This document shows, piece after piece, positions 20,661 through 32,270 of a DNA stretch of 64,000 nucleotides; position 1 is the first letter of the stretch, and the number at the start of each line of letters is the position of its first letter. Source of the DNA: Scilla litardierei. Taxonomy: Eukaryota; Streptophyta; Magnoliopsida; Asparagales; Asparagaceae. The notes under the pieces were generated by a model. The model searched no databases and was not told the DNA's origin. It worked only from the letters and a program-made list of their open reading frames with translations. Where the stretch lies: assembly GCA_030789695.1 (NCBI GenBank), contig CM061142.1, positions 281,659,043-281,723,042 of the forward strand, written 5' to 3'. A program made the position numbers and the translations under genes.

Positions 20661-23652
20661 TGTCACGCCCCGCTTCCCAAAATGGACGGAGGCGAAGCGT
20701 GACAAGGCACGCTTAGGCCAGAGCTGAGAAGCTCGGACCCAATAAGCGTCTGTAGAGGTACCATTTTAAACGATTTTCAGGTTCTTGCATTATTATAGTT
20801 CGAAACAACAGAAGGTACAGAAAGGAAGATGCATTCATTAAATTAGAGATATAATATCCAACAAGTACAAAGTCTAAAAAGAAGCCAAAGCGTGGCAACA
20901 AACTATCTAAAAGAAAACTGAAAGTAGTAACCTCTGAAAGTGGCGACTAAAAGACCTCAAGGTCTGATCCTCGTCAGGCACGAACTCTGGATCAACGTCT
21001 TCGGCTCCTCGTACTCCAGTGAGTCTGCCTCGACCACGAACTCTGGCTGAACACCTGACGTACAGCACCCAAGAGAAAGGAACTGTACGTCAGGTAAAGT
21101 TTACAAGAAGGGTTAGACTTTACTGCAAGTGCATCGAACTTTAAACAACGGTTTACTGGTTGATTAGCATGCTGAGGTTCTATTACACAACAGTTTACTG
21201 GTTGATTAGCATGCTGGGGTTATAACTGAGTAACAACCAGAAGTAACGTAGCAGGAAAGTAAAGCGCAACAAGTAGTAGTCGTAGCGTGTGCTACCAACT
21301 ACGGGACTAACCTACAAGTGTTAAGACAAGACGTGACGTGACGGAAACAAGGCAGGACAAGACAAGTGAGACACGAAAGGGTTCATGACTTACGGTTCGA
21401 GGGGGATCAGACCCTCTTGCCGTGCGCACGCTCAACCCAACCCCAAACCCCAAGACAAGACAAGACATGACACCAGTACAAGGGATCACTCGCTCTAGCT
21501 TGGCGAGTGCCCTATTGCCCGCAGGCTGAGAATTAGTACAAGGGATCACTCTCTCTAGCTTGGAGAGTGCCCTATTGCCCTCGGGCTGTGTATCAGTACA
21601 AGGGATCACTCTCTCTAACTTGGAGAGTGCCCTATTGCCCGCAGGCTGTGAATCAGTACAAGGGATCACTCGAAGAGTGCCCTATTACCCAGCGGGCTGT
21701 GCAAGACGGGACGGGACGTGACAAGACAGGAAGGGTTATTCTAGGGTGTCCACACACACGCACACACATGATAGCCCGACAGCATCAAAAGTTGTTGTTG
21801 TCAGGCTCAGACTTCGTCGTCAAGTCTGAGCCGTCAGGAGTCGTCCCAGACGCTATCATTTCACGTCCGGTTCTATTTGTTCACAGTTAACAATTCTAAC
21901 CAACTAGGGCCTAAGCACGGCCAAAAGTGCAAGTGGATACACTTGCCTGCGATGGCGAGTGTGTCGTCCTCCCGAAGCGTCTCGTCCAAGCATCTCGTCC
22001 AAGCATCTCGTCCTCGGAAGTCCGTCTGAAATAGTGCCATGTCGACGGTGTCAGGTCTCATTTTCATCAAGTCCTGTTAGGGTTGGTGTCTAGGTTAACG
22101 GGACTATCCTACTTGTCAAAAGTTACAATATTGATGTTTCAACCTAATCGACGATCTATCCTATGTGCACAGTCAAATTAGTCCGTTCGTCGATTTTCTA
22201 TGTTCGTACAACGTTTTACTGGTGCTGGAAAATAAACTTTAGTTCAGTTTGACGATTTTTAATTTAGGGTTCAATCAGCTATTGTGGGGGGTTTCTATGA
22301 GTTTGGGGGACCAACCTTTACCGAAGTCTGGTGCAGATAAAAATAACGTTCGAACAGCGTGGGAACTCCTCGGCTTCAATTCTGGTCCACGCACGAAATC
22401 CCAAGAGCTATACTTGCGACGATGGCATACGACGTGTCGCAACGTCGTAGACGGCAAATCCTCGAAGTAGCACACCCAAGTGGGGACCACAGCAGTGCTA
22501 GGGGTCGATGGGGGACCCACAACACCTCTGGAGAAGTTGGGGGACCCACGGCAGCAGTTGGTGTGGAAGAAGCGATGTTGCGACGAACGTCGCTCGGTCA
22601 GACCGAGCCGCTGCGGAGATTTCTCTCGGTCAGACCGAGAGAACTCACCGTAGCGTCGATCGCAATGCTGCAGAGCACGCTGCGGAGCGGGGGCATCGGT
22701 CACGGTGGGCCGCTACGGGGGATTCCATCGGTCGAGCACTTGGGTGCGGGGCTGCAGCGATGCGGAGCTTGCAGCGGAGCGCTGCAAGCGGTGATGCGGG
22801 GAGCGTGGTCGGTCGCGACAAGGAGATCGCGGGAGCGGCTGTCGGTCGCTGCGGAGGGCGGGGCGTTGCAACGTTGCAACTACAACGTTGCGAAGCGGAG
22901 CGCGGGGTGCGGGGAGAGCTCTCGGTCAGACTGATGGGAGCTCTCGGTCTGGCCGAGCGGCTGCGAGGCTGTTGCGGCTGCTGAGGGTGCGTGAGCTTTG
23001 GGAGAGGAAACGGCGGCTAGGGCTTGGGTGGCTGCGAAAATAAGCTTTCCTAGGGTTATTATAAATAGTAATGAGGGTTAGGGCTAGGTCTAGGGTTTAG
23101 GGGATTAATAAAAATAATTTAAAAGGTTTATTTAAGAATAAAACCCTCTCCTCTCCCTCACACAAAAAGTGTGCGGCCAAAATAGCTATAATTTTGGTCA
23201 AAAATTATTTAATGTGTTAGTTTTAAATAGGAATTTTATTGTAATTTAAATACTTATAAAAGTAGGTTTTAAAATTATTTAAAGCTTTCTCAAAAATGGA
23301 AAATAGGTCAAATTAAGTCTAAAAATTGTAAAATAATTTTAGAGTGTTCGGGACGACTAAAGAAAGAGAGTGGAGAAGATGGATATAAATTTTGACGTCG
23401 AGAGACGAAACTAAAAATAGAAACGTCTCGCGTCAAAACAGAAAGTCGCGACGTTACATCAAATAAGTTAGTATTGCGGAAGAACGACTCGAGATATGTT
23501 GTTCCAAAGTTGTTCCACAATCTAATACTTTCAGAGACGATCCCGACGACATATCACACGAAAACGTTCAAAAACAAATAAAGTCTAAAATAATCACGTG
23601 CACGATCAAAAGCACGTGCACGAAGAAGGTACGATAGAAACAGGCCGTTACA
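20661..23652 (-). repeat. K1 LTR, right copy (5' LTR)
   Basis: Same length as the left copy, with every internal feature at +6054: tandem array 21475-21704, hairpin 21804-21832, palindromes from 22592, G-box pair 23595-23622. Ends …GGCCGTTACA, followed by the duplication CTCTT. Confidence 0.85.
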
Positions 23653-23657
23653 CTCTT

Positions 23658-24990
23658 CCGCTACGTAAAGTAGTTACCGCCTTGCATGGTTTCACGTTGC
23701 CACCTGAAAAAAGGGATTTATGTTAGGATTTGCAACAGATTGAGCTGGTAAAATACCTTTTTCTAAAGATGCAGCAATTTTAGAAAAGTTTTCGTTAAGT
23801 TGTTGAAACTGCTGCTGAAATTGTTGTTGAAGTTGTTGTTGCTGTTGAGTCTGCATTTGCATCATTTGTTAAAGTACGGCTGCAATATCAGTGCTCTGCT
23901 TCTTCTTTCCTTGATTACTTGCATGATTCGGATGGTAGTAAGGAGTGTTCGTCTGTTACGCCGGCTGCAGTTGTCCCCATCTCAGAATTGAATGATTTTT
24001 TCAAGAAGAGTTGAAAGTATTCAAATTTACTCCTTGATTTGATACCTAATTCACTTCAGTTTGTGAGTTCCTTATAGTCTCTTTCATAGCTGGGATCATG
24101 GGGGCAAACAGACGTGTCATTAATGGGCTTCTCACATATGGCACAAAATGGTTCAGATTCGACTGCTTTCACCACTCTCAAGTCTAGGCATTGTAGCCTC
24201 TGCGTTTGTAATGCATCCACATGTGCTCTTATTGCATCATCTGGCTTTAATGGGTGCATGCCTCCTCTAAATGGTGGAACTGGCTCTGATCTGTCAAACT
24301 CTGAAGTAAACTCTCATCTCCTCGAATGCTCCGCTATGGTATCCATGTAGTTCTATGCTTCTGTTGGAGTCTTCTGAAAGAATTCTCCGTTGCACATCAT
24401 CTCTATGTATTGTCATGTATGTGGCTACAATCCATCATAAAAGAATCCAATAGCATTGCCTTTGTCGTATCCAAGGTATGGGCAAGCGATTTAAAGGTCC
24501 ATAAATCTCTCCCATACACGGCAAATCATGTCCTCCTTAAATTAGTCCTGATTCATATGTCTCCTTGTCCCTCTGCAAGAAGGACATGATTTGTTGCTTT
24601 AAGGCGTGGGTCCTCTGCAAAGAAAAGAATTTTTTTAGAAACTCAGTTTGCAATTGTAACCAAGTAAAGATAGATCTAGGTGGCAAAGAATTACACCAAT
24701 GTTTTGCTTTATCTTTCAGATGGAATGGAAATAATTTTAGATAAACAGAATCGGGACTAGTTTTTCCATCCAACTGTGTCGAGCATACTTCTTCAAAAAT
24801 TCTGATATGCAAATAAGGATTATCATTTTTATGCCATGGTAAGATGATAAGAGTTGAATTACACCTGGTTTCAGATTAAAATTACGAGCAACAGCAGGCA
24901 AAACTATGTATGAATCAGACACCACCCTATACAACATATAAATATCCAATAAAGGCCTTTCTTGTGTAGGGGTGTAATAAGTGTTTCATC
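23658..24990 (-). pseudogene. A1 gag relic (Athila type)
   Basis: The minus strand carries broken pieces of an Athila-type Gag. At 24812-24537 the stretch LFPFHLKDKAKHWCNSLPP…TWLQLQTEFLKKFF is the conserved Gag core. At 24259-24056 CAICEKPINDTSVCP looks like the decayed zinc-knuckle-like region. A Gln-rich run at about 23900-23780 (repeated CAA/CAG codons) precedes the junction with K1. Several frameshifts separate the pieces, so no full Gag is made. Gag would form the particle around the element RNA. Confidence 0.75.
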
Positions 24991-25206
24991 ATCATTATTT
25001 TCCATATTTCAAGTCCGTACTAACCTATGTGAAGTATGAGAGATCTATGCCACATAAACTTGCAAAAAAAGATGTTTTTAGGTTTTTATATTTTGTGTGT
25101 GTTTTTAATGGAATAAAAAGCAATTTAAAAATCCTAAACTATAAGATGGAAAGATATCCCCGAATACTACTCCAAAGAAATTGAAATTATGGATCACAAA
25201 TACCGC

Positions 25207-25226
25207 TGTCCCCAGCAAAGACGCCA
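25207..25226 (-). other. A1 primer-binding site (tRNA-Asp type)
   Basis: The minus strand reads TGGCGTCTTTGCTGGGGACA, a diverged form of the Athila/Tat primer site TGGCGCCGTTGCCGGGGA, six bases inside an LTR start at 25233. It places the A1 5' LTR to the right. Confidence 0.75.
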
Positions 25227-25232
25227 AAAACT

Positions 25233-26600
25233 TGACTCGTCTCAAAAGATGTGAGCGCTACTCTCAAGTGTAGGAGATCGATCAAGTAGTAAACGTGGAG
25301 AGTCAGGTATCGAATCAACGAGACAGTTGACCTACAATACCAAAAGAATCAGTTTCTAAAGAGTAATAAAACGATGAAAAGCCACCACCTTTCGAAGGTG
25401 AAATAATCATGTCATGGGTTTTAAAATAAACGTGAAAGAAGTCCTAATACAAGTACATGGAAGTCGATACTAAAAAAAATGAGAGGAGAAGGTGTCGGTT
25501 GTGATCGTTAGGGGTTTTGCAATCAATTATTTTTAATATCTTTTCTATAACTCAACGTCTCATCTGGCTAGGGTATGAGAACGTCGGAAAATATAATGTT
25601 AAAGCACAGAATGTCGAGCCAAGAAGTAATCACGTATATTATCGATTCCATAAAGTACAAGTGCCCTCTCGTGTCATGATACGTCTGCTAGGATCGTATC
25701 ACGAATAAGTCTTACTCAGATCATATTTGATTCAAGCATGCACATGTCTCTGTTGAACACACCCAAATAAAATATACGTAGAAATCGATAAAATACGTGA
25801 TATAATGTGCAACGAAGGGAAAAAATACATCAAAATCAAATATTACATAGCCCTAACTACATCACAACCAACACACAAAGGACTAGCCATGCAGGGAGAG
25901 AAGAGAACTCATTTTCATAAGCAAATGCATGCACAAAAGCTCAAAATACGTGCTAAAACGCAAAATACAAGGTATAAGTTTAGATTTCAATCACAAAACT
26001 CCTCCAAAAGAATTAGATCTCCTTCAATAATAGTAATCTGTCTCTGTCTCCAAAGCCCCAGAAAGTTACGCAAAAGAACGCAAGGGAGAGCCCAAAATAC
26101 GACAAAAACAATTGTTGAATAACCATCGGAATACGGTCGTATTTATAGGGAAAATAAAGTCGGTTCGGATGCAAAATTCTCGCTCAAACCTGCTTCACAA
26201 TCAAACCTACCACCCACATCATTTTCTGACTGTCGGATTGGAGCGGGATCGCATAGAACGCCACCACGCGTACCGGATCTGAAGCTTGCGCCCGCTTGAT
26301 TCCGTGTTCAATTGGGATGCCTCCTTCATCGTCGAATAAAAAATTAGATGGCTACTATCAAGCCACGTCGACAGAGGATCCCGCCCGAATCCATTTTCTC
26401 GGATCGAATCCGAGTCCAACTTGGGCTTCTTCTGGGTCATCGGATCTGAGATGAATGGCTAAGATCATGCCATGTAGCCCAGCTTCAGCGACCGTTCGAT
26501 GGAAGTAGAATGACCTAGATTCTGCCACGTGGCCTGCCCGATAAGCTGAGATGCGTATGTGCATATACAGAATGTATTTTCCTCGTATTTGCATCGTATT
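25233..26600 (-). repeat. A1 5' LTR (right end not resolved)
   Basis: The plus strand starts TGACTCGTC directly after the primer site. A minus-strand TATA box at 26140-26149 marks the promoter, so U3 lies to its right. I could not identify the outer end or a duplication; the end given is a minimum estimate. Confidence 0.5.
26140..26149 (-). promoter_or_regulatory. A1 LTR TATA box
   Basis: CCTATAAATA on the minus strand, about 0.9 kb from the primer site, a usual distance for an Athila LTR. Confidence 0.55.
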
Positions 26601-27419
26601 TCTTTATTTAAATTGTATTCTACATTCAAAAATTCATTGTAATTAGCACATATCTCAGAAAAATATGAATAAGTAGCCGTTGGAATCGTGAGACTGAGAT
26701 CTACACATGAAAAATATTAAAAAGATAGAAATACATAGCACAATTTCATTTTGTGTATAGATCAAGGAGTTGCTCTAATAAATCTTATTAATCTAAATAC
26801 GCTTGTATTAGAAACCAACTGAGTACCATATATGCACAAAATGAGGCTAAATGAGGGGTTAAATGTACAATATTTACCATGGATCACCATGCAATACAGA
26901 TAGATCATCATAGGGGTCGGATCTGGGTTCCGACCCAAACCCTCTTTGATGCTTAAGTCAGTATATAACTCAAAAAGGTGCTCGGAGAAGCTAGGTCCGA
27001 CCTATTGGGAGATCGTCCGAATACTGTCATGCCGAGCTATAGAGGAAGAAATATGAAGTGGAAAGAGTGATGGTCCGAGTGTCAAAGTTCCTAGATATTA
27101 ATATCTCTGAGAGATTGCATCTATCTTTGTTGTCACTGAGACTACATATAGATGAAGGTTACACATTTAGTGCTATTAGTGGACAACGAGATTGCTCTTA
27201 TGTCGGCATGACCGTTCCTAAAAAAGAGCACGATGGCAGACCACTTCCTTCGCCAATATCCCTCGACCCGTTATTAACCAACCCCTAAATACTCGGGAGC
27301 TGTGACAACGAATGAGATACTGCTTTGACTTGGTAAGCAGGCAATGGGCTGTACTGGCTTCCGAGCCAATGGGCTGAGGTGGCGTATTCTCTCTTAGGCT
27401 CTTTTTATTGATATTTGAT
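26601..27419. other. Unassigned sequence between A1 and A2 LTRs
   Basis: No ORF with recognisable domains. The stretch around 26915-26965 (GGTCGGATCTGGG…GATGCTTAAGTCAG) resembles the downstream part of Copia-type LTRs, so a solo or partial LTR may be present. It also contains the unresolved outer ends of the A1 and A2 LTRs. Confidence 0.4.
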
Positions 27420-27711
27420 GTGTCATTATATTCCACGTTTTATCTATATGATTACATGTCAAAATGATTGCTCATTTACATATTTCATACGCTTTTACGC
27501 TATTATTTTGAACAATATGACTTTCGGAGCGTTTATGTCCATTTCAGGGATTTGGAGCAATATTAGAGTAATTTGGAGCCAATAAGACGATCGGCGACAT
27601 GAGAGCACCAAGAATACTTATGATGACATGCTTGAGGTGCCAAAGAAGAAGACTAGAGGAAGAGAAAGAGAAAGGAGAAGCCAAGAAGCAATTAGCTTCA
27701 CTTTCCCAGAC

Positions 27712-28260
27712 GACTCGACCGAGTAGCACAAGCTGCTTGGTCGAGCTGATACACGAGCCCAACAGAAAAGAGAATGCACATCCTACTCGACTGAGCAGAG
27801 TGGCGACTCGGCCCGAGTCGTTCCTATTTTCGAGCTCCGTCCAACCAACAACCTGCTCGACCGAGCTAGCAGATGACTCGACCGAGCAAGGCCTACTCGA
27901 GCCGAGTAGGCAGAGCGACACTTTGGAAGGAGAGTTCCGATCTACTGACAACTCGAACGAGTAGGGGGGTGACTCGACCGAGCAGGGGGGCGACTCGACC
28001 GAGCACGAAGGCTACTCGGTCGAGTAAGGCGAAAGCCCAGATTTTCAGACAGCCGTGCACTCTTTTCAAATCCGATATCACCTGGAATTTTTCAGTATTT
28101 TTCTGATATTTATCTCAGATAGTAGACTTCAATATGGTTCCAACTCTACCATGAACGTTCTAATCGGAGGTCGGATGAGCTCTGGGAAATTTCTGCAAGA
28201 TGGTACTGCAGTGCTGAAATATGCACTCAACCGAGTGTTGTTCCTACTCGATCCGAGTAC
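27712..28260. repeat. ACTCGACCGAGT palindrome array in A2 U3
   Basis: About thirteen sites of the form (N)CTCG-RY-CGAG, for example 27712-27723, 27875-27886, 27970-27981, 27991-28002 and 28246-28260. Variants such as CTACTCGAGCCGAGTAG keep the two arms complementary. The array ends 93 bp upstream of the TATA-like box. Confidence 0.8.
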
Positions 28261-28352
28261 TGTCGGGGTCCACCAATAAGTTGCGGCCAGAAACAAATTT
28301 GGGCCGAATTGGAGAGGGGTTTTTGGGTTGTTTGCTAGGGTTTAGAGAGGGA

Positions 28353-28359
28353 TATATAT
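28353..28359 (+). promoter_or_regulatory. A2 LTR TATA-like box
   Basis: GGGATATATATTGG, following the palindrome array and preceding a G/T-rich leader; a plausible promoter. Confidence 0.5.
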
Positions 28360-29416
28360 TGGAATGACAGCCTTCATTAGAGGGGACTTTTGGAGGACTT
28401 TTGGGAGAATTTTTAGAGAGTTTTGGAGATGATCTATTGGGAGTTAGGCTATGCCATCGGCCCCTCTCTTGTATCAAGCTAAGTACTCTATCTTTTTAAT
28501 TCAATTTTAGTTCTTCTTAATGTTTTTTATTATGCTAGCAATGGTCTCTTTTGTTTTCATAATGTTTACTATGCTTGAGTAGTCGTTTCTAGGGCTAATA
28601 GATTAGCCCTAGGATTTTAGGATTTAGATGCAAAGTTGGGATTTTTATGATGCGTTGGACAATAAATGGGGAGTATTTTGGTTGATCTTGCAAAATACCT
28701 AAGGGAACTTGTACTAAGATCGTGCCCATGGTCGGTGGAATCGATTAGCTTAAGGAGTATCCTACGGATTTAATTAGGGAGTTAGTGGATTCAACCGAGG
28801 TACGTGACCACGTCCGGCTCATGCCTTGATGGGATCCACCGACGAACTATATCATTAATTGACGGATACCGCCATTGCAACAATAAGAGCCACCAAATTA
28901 CCTCGAAGCTCTATCCTACGAGAGTGGTAGAGTTGAGAGCGTTCAAACCACGAGAGTGACGAGAACTTTGTAGATCCTTAATGCACGTATTGTATGCGCC
29001 TATCGCGAGAGCGGGGTTAATGAGATATGTTAGATTCATGATACCCATATGCATGAATTCACTTTCTAGATGCTACAATCCCCCAATAAAATCAATGCAC
29101 CATAAGAGTCCTAGCCTAGCGTCGACATCCGATGGTCCTAGTGGCGAGTTCTAAAGCCTTAGTCTTTTTATATTTTATTCTTTTATATTGTGTGGAATCC
29201 CTTGTTTGCAATATCGAGTGACACGACCCTCGCATCCATCACCATTACAACATTCCATATTCCACATCCAGCAATAAACCTGCAAGTCTAACTCAACCTA
29301 GGAGTAGATAGGTAGTATAGCACCGCTTCCCTGTGTTCGATACCCGCTTGCCACTATACCGTGTGCTTGCGGTAAACGACATTGTTTCGGAGTTAGTTCT
29401 GGGTCGATCAAGTTTA

Positions 29417-29435
29417 TGGCACCATTACCGGGAGG
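29417..29435 (+). other. A2 primer-binding site (tRNA-Asp type, diverged)
   Basis: TGGCACCATTACCGGGAGG differs from the Athila/Tat site TGGCGCCGTTGCCGGGGAG at a few positions, mostly changes expected from decay of methylated CpG. It fixes the LTR end at 29410. Confidence 0.75.
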
Positions 29436-29684
29436 CGTTCTCCCATATTTTCTATTTACCACAATTAGGTTGATCAGATTGCATTAAAAAAACAAAACAA
29501 AACAAAAAAAAATGTAGGGAGATTTTTTCCCACCACCTGCTATTATTATTATCTTTATCTCTCTTTGTACCACTGACGTCTTTTATAGGTTGTCTACTTT
29601 GCTTGATCAGGTACAGTTGATGCAGCGATGGTGCTTCCAAAGATGCGACCGGGTTCTATATGATCCTATATATATCTCGCTACA

Positions 29685-29867
29685 TTCTATCAGGCTGATA
29701 GAGAGTCCTTCAGAGAAGCATTGTGCAAGTTCAAAAGAATGTTAGGAGTGTTCCATACGGAGTCAGACCAAGAGTGGTATGGTTCCAAGCTATTTGATAT
29801 CTTCGCTGGAAGGTTAAAGGGACCCTCACGTGAGTTTATGAAGAGGATGCAAGTGGAAATTCTGTGA
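29685..29867 (+). pseudogene. A2 gag relic
   Basis: A single frame reads FYQADRESFREALCKFKRML… up to a stop. The ESF.EA..KFK.ML pattern is that of the Athila Gag core (ESFYEAWERFKELL). Upstream and downstream frames are broken, and the sequence changes character by about 29.9 kb, where A2 is lost. Confidence 0.55.
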
Positions 29868-30237
29868 TCTACACTAAACCTCTTAAAGAAGATTCATTTG
29901 TGAAGTTGCATGGAGAATTGGGAATTATGGATGAATCTGAAATCTAGAAGCTCAAACTTTCATGTTATAACTCCTTATTGAGCTCATATCTTTTTGTTGT
30001 CTTTCTTCATGTGCTTTATTATATTATGAGATTAAGAAAGGCAATTGTGACTTATTTGATTTCATGAGTTTTTGAGAGTGATTGGAGTGATTCGTGTTTC
30101 AATGGATTTATAGTTTTTTAATGATTTTACAATGTATTTTTGATTAGAGTATAGGTCCTAGGGTGAGTGTTCTTATTCTCTGGAATTCTATCTCATTGTG
30201 CACGTTTGGACCAGGACGTCTACTGTCTTTCATTCGA
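29868..30237. other. Junction region, nothing recognised
   Basis: AT-rich sequence between the A2 gag relic and the S1 palindrome array. No ORF, repeat or element end could be supported. Confidence 0.4.
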
Positions 30238-30567
30238 CAGTCGACTGCGCTACTCTATCTCCTCAGTCTGAGAATTGGTATCTTTCGCTCAGTCGACTGA
30301 TGACTGTTTTACAGTCGACTGTTAGTTTAACAGGCGACTGCATTTTAGTCATCAGGCGACTGTACTCTCTGTCGAATTTTTACCGTATGCTCTGTTATTT
30401 TTTGATGAACTGTATTAATTCTCGGCCAGCCGACTGTTGAGTATATGTCTGTCGACTGTCCAATGGACAGGCGACTGCATGTTACTTACCAGTCGACTGC
30501 CCCTCTTTCTGAACTTTTTCTCTTATCACTTCATACAGTCGACTGACATTTGTTCATCAGTCGACTG
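30238..30567. repeat. CAGTCGACTG palindrome array ahead of the S1 ORF
   Basis: Eleven sites of CAG(T/G)CG(A/C)CTG or close variants: 30238, 30290, 30312, 30331, 30353, 30427, 30449, 30468, 30490, 30536 and 30558. The same motif family fills the S LTR (50061-50710), although the surrounding sequence is different. The array is followed by a 7-bp stem (GAGCCGT/ACGGCTC, about 30601-30630), a TATA-like box and the ORF at 30703. Confidence 0.85.
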
Positions 30568-30645
30568 TCTTCTGTTGTGACGGTTCAAGTGATTTGATCC
30601 GAGCCGTCGATTCCTTGATCCAACGGCTCAGATTCATTCCCAAAA

Positions 30646-30655
30646 TTTTATATTC
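30646..30655 (+). promoter_or_regulatory. TATA-like box upstream of the S1 ORF
   Basis: TTTTATATTC lies 48 bp before the ATG at 30703 and 79 bp after the last palindrome. The order palindromes-TATA-ORF copies the order in the LTR, so an internal promoter is plausible; this is inference. Confidence 0.4.
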
Positions 30656-30702
30656 GAGAATGCGCGATCACTTCCCCACGTCGACTCTCTCTCTCATATG
30701 AT

Positions 30703-32270
30703 TTGACCGTTCGTCTTCCCGCTCGATTTCGCTTCCAAAATCGTCGATCTGCTTCTCTTCGTCATCGTCGATCACGTGCTGTCGTTGCCGTCGATCTTCC
30801 TCTCACCGATCGTCGTTGCTTCTACACTTGGTTTTCTTCTCTCTCACTTGCCCTTCGTTCGAATTTCTTTGCATTGTTTTCTCCTTCTCTCGTTTCCCTG
30901 GCTCCCAAACCAAAGGAAAAAGAGAAGGTTGTTGCTCCTAAACAACCTAGGGCACCCAAGAAACTAATTGCCAAGAAGAAGAAACCTTATAAAGCCCGAA
31001 CCAAGCATGCCGAGTCACCCGTGCTTTCGTCTTCACTGGGTTACTCACCTTCTGCTTCTTCTAGAGATGCTCAGCCTTTGATCCGTCGTCAGCGCAAGCC
31101 CACTGGTGTTCTCATCAGTGAGCCTGTAGCTGAGAACCCCCATGTGTCTCCTTCTGTGTCGAGTTCTTCTGAAGAGACTCCTGTGGTACCCCCCTCTGAT
31201 CCTCTAGTTCCCATTTGTCGAGACGATCTTTGTCTGGCAAAATTTCACTCTCTTCTAGGGATCAACCTTCTTAGAGAACGGTACATTGCTTTCCCCGCCT
31301 TCACTGCTGAGAGACTTTCTGACATTCTTTCTGCTACTCACCTAGCCGACCTTTTTCGCTTCTCTCAGAGCGAATCCCCCAGAGGTTATCCATTTCTGGT
31401 GAAGCTCTTCTATGCAAACCGCGTTTGCGGTGAGTATTTGTTTACCGGCATTCTCGATACTGTCGTTCAGGGAACCCACATTCAGATCACTCCCTCTCTC
31501 TTAGGGACTATTCTTAGAAATAAAGTTTTTTGTGATCGGAATATGAAAAACCGAAAGACCCCTTAACTATTTAAGTTATTAATTGAACGAATCACACTTT
31601 TACCACTAAACTATACCCGCTACATAACCATTATTATATATGAATGGGCCCTTTGTCGAACAAAGGAATGAGATACAATTAAGATAGCATCAGACTCATG
31701 AAAATTTTAGTGTTGACAGGATTCCCTCTGTTGGTTCCCTTCCCACTGATATCTGCATCTCCGAGATTGACGATCTTGACCAGTCTGTACTCCGGGATAT
31801 GTTTCGAGAGGTACCTTTAGCTCTTGATTCGGGTGTCAGATCATCTATGTTCTCTGCGAGAGGTTGGTCTGTTCACCTAGTGGTGAAGTCCAACATCCTG
31901 CCGAGATATGGATCATCTGACCAGCCGTCTCAGGATATCCTAAAGTGTATGTATGCTATTTTCTCTGGCATGCTCGTGAACTGGGCCGGTGTTCTCCTTG
32001 ATAGGATGGACAGGGTTGAGTTCACGACCTCCTCGTCTCACATTCCTTATGGGGGTCTTCTGACTCGTGTCTTCCGTCATTTTGGTGTTGACTTGACTCG
32101 TTACGAGCCCATGCCCTTTGGTCCTCTCCTCGACGCTTCTGCAAAGTCGAAATCTTCTTCGGCTCAGCAGACTTCCTCGAAGAAGAGGAAGTCCACTTCA
32201 GCTCCATCCTCATCCACTGTTCCTCCAGTTGATCTACCATCTACCTCTGCTCCATCATCTCGTGATATTC
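30703..32270 (+). pseudogene. S1 env-position ORF, first part (putative plant transposon protein-like), interrupted
   Basis: An ORF from 30703 runs to a stop at 31566. It reopens in another frame by about 31721 and runs to 32270, where K2 is inserted. The N-terminus is basic, then Lys/Pro-rich and Ser-rich (residues 65-165). A folded part follows with FPAFTAERLSDIL, RGYPFLVKLFYANRV and ITPSLLGTIL. This pattern (YP.LV.EFYAN…I.ITP..L..IL) is that of the family called putative plant transposon protein, seen by me as a pattern only. The second part has MYAIFSGMLVNWAGVLLDRM and a Ser/Lys-rich tail. Lying between a palindrome array and a Sirevirus 3' end, it occupies the place of the Sirevirus env-like gene. 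Function unknown. Confidence 0.6.
31517..31720 (+). other. About 200-bp interruption inside the S1 ORF
   Basis: The two coding parts are separated by an AT-rich stretch with stops in all plus frames. The right edge …TTGACAG|G looks like a splice acceptor, and GT dinucleotides occur near 31525, but the phases of the flanking codons do not fit that donor. No terminal inverted repeats or duplication are clear. It is either an intron with another donor or a small insertion. Confidence 0.4.

Larger units (their letters stand above)
14607..23652 (-). mobile_element. K1: Tekay/Del-like non-coding LTR element with 3-kb LTRs
   Basis: Two LTRs of 2992 bp each (14607-17598 and 20661-23652) flank a 3062-bp interior. 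The 5-bp duplication CTCTT (14602-14606, 23653-23657) is exact. Orientation is set by the minus-strand purine tract AAGGTGGGTAGAA (17611-17599) before an LTR starting TGTAATGGCC, and by similarity to K2. No gag or pol domain is recognisable, so it is a large non-autonomous derivative. The Tekay/Del label rests on the termini only. By eye the LTRs differ at scattered sites, roughly 2%, so the insertion is fairly recent. Confidence 0.85.
27420..29410 (+). repeat. A2 5' LTR (left end approximate)
   Basis: Ends …GGTCGATCA at 29410, six bases before a tRNA-Asp-type primer site. It contains a palindrome array at 27712-28260 and a TATA-like box at 28353-28359, giving plus orientation. The start is placed near 27.4 kb only because the sequence character changes there. 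The overlapping frames at 27544-27964 come from the palindromes and are not genes. Confidence 0.6.

Noticed and set aside
27544..27964. 135-aa and 121-aa ORFs
   Set aside because: They lie in the A2 palindrome array on opposite strands; explained by the repeat.
31525..31719. GT-AG intron with these exact borders
   Set aside because: Removing it would not bring the two coding parts into one frame.
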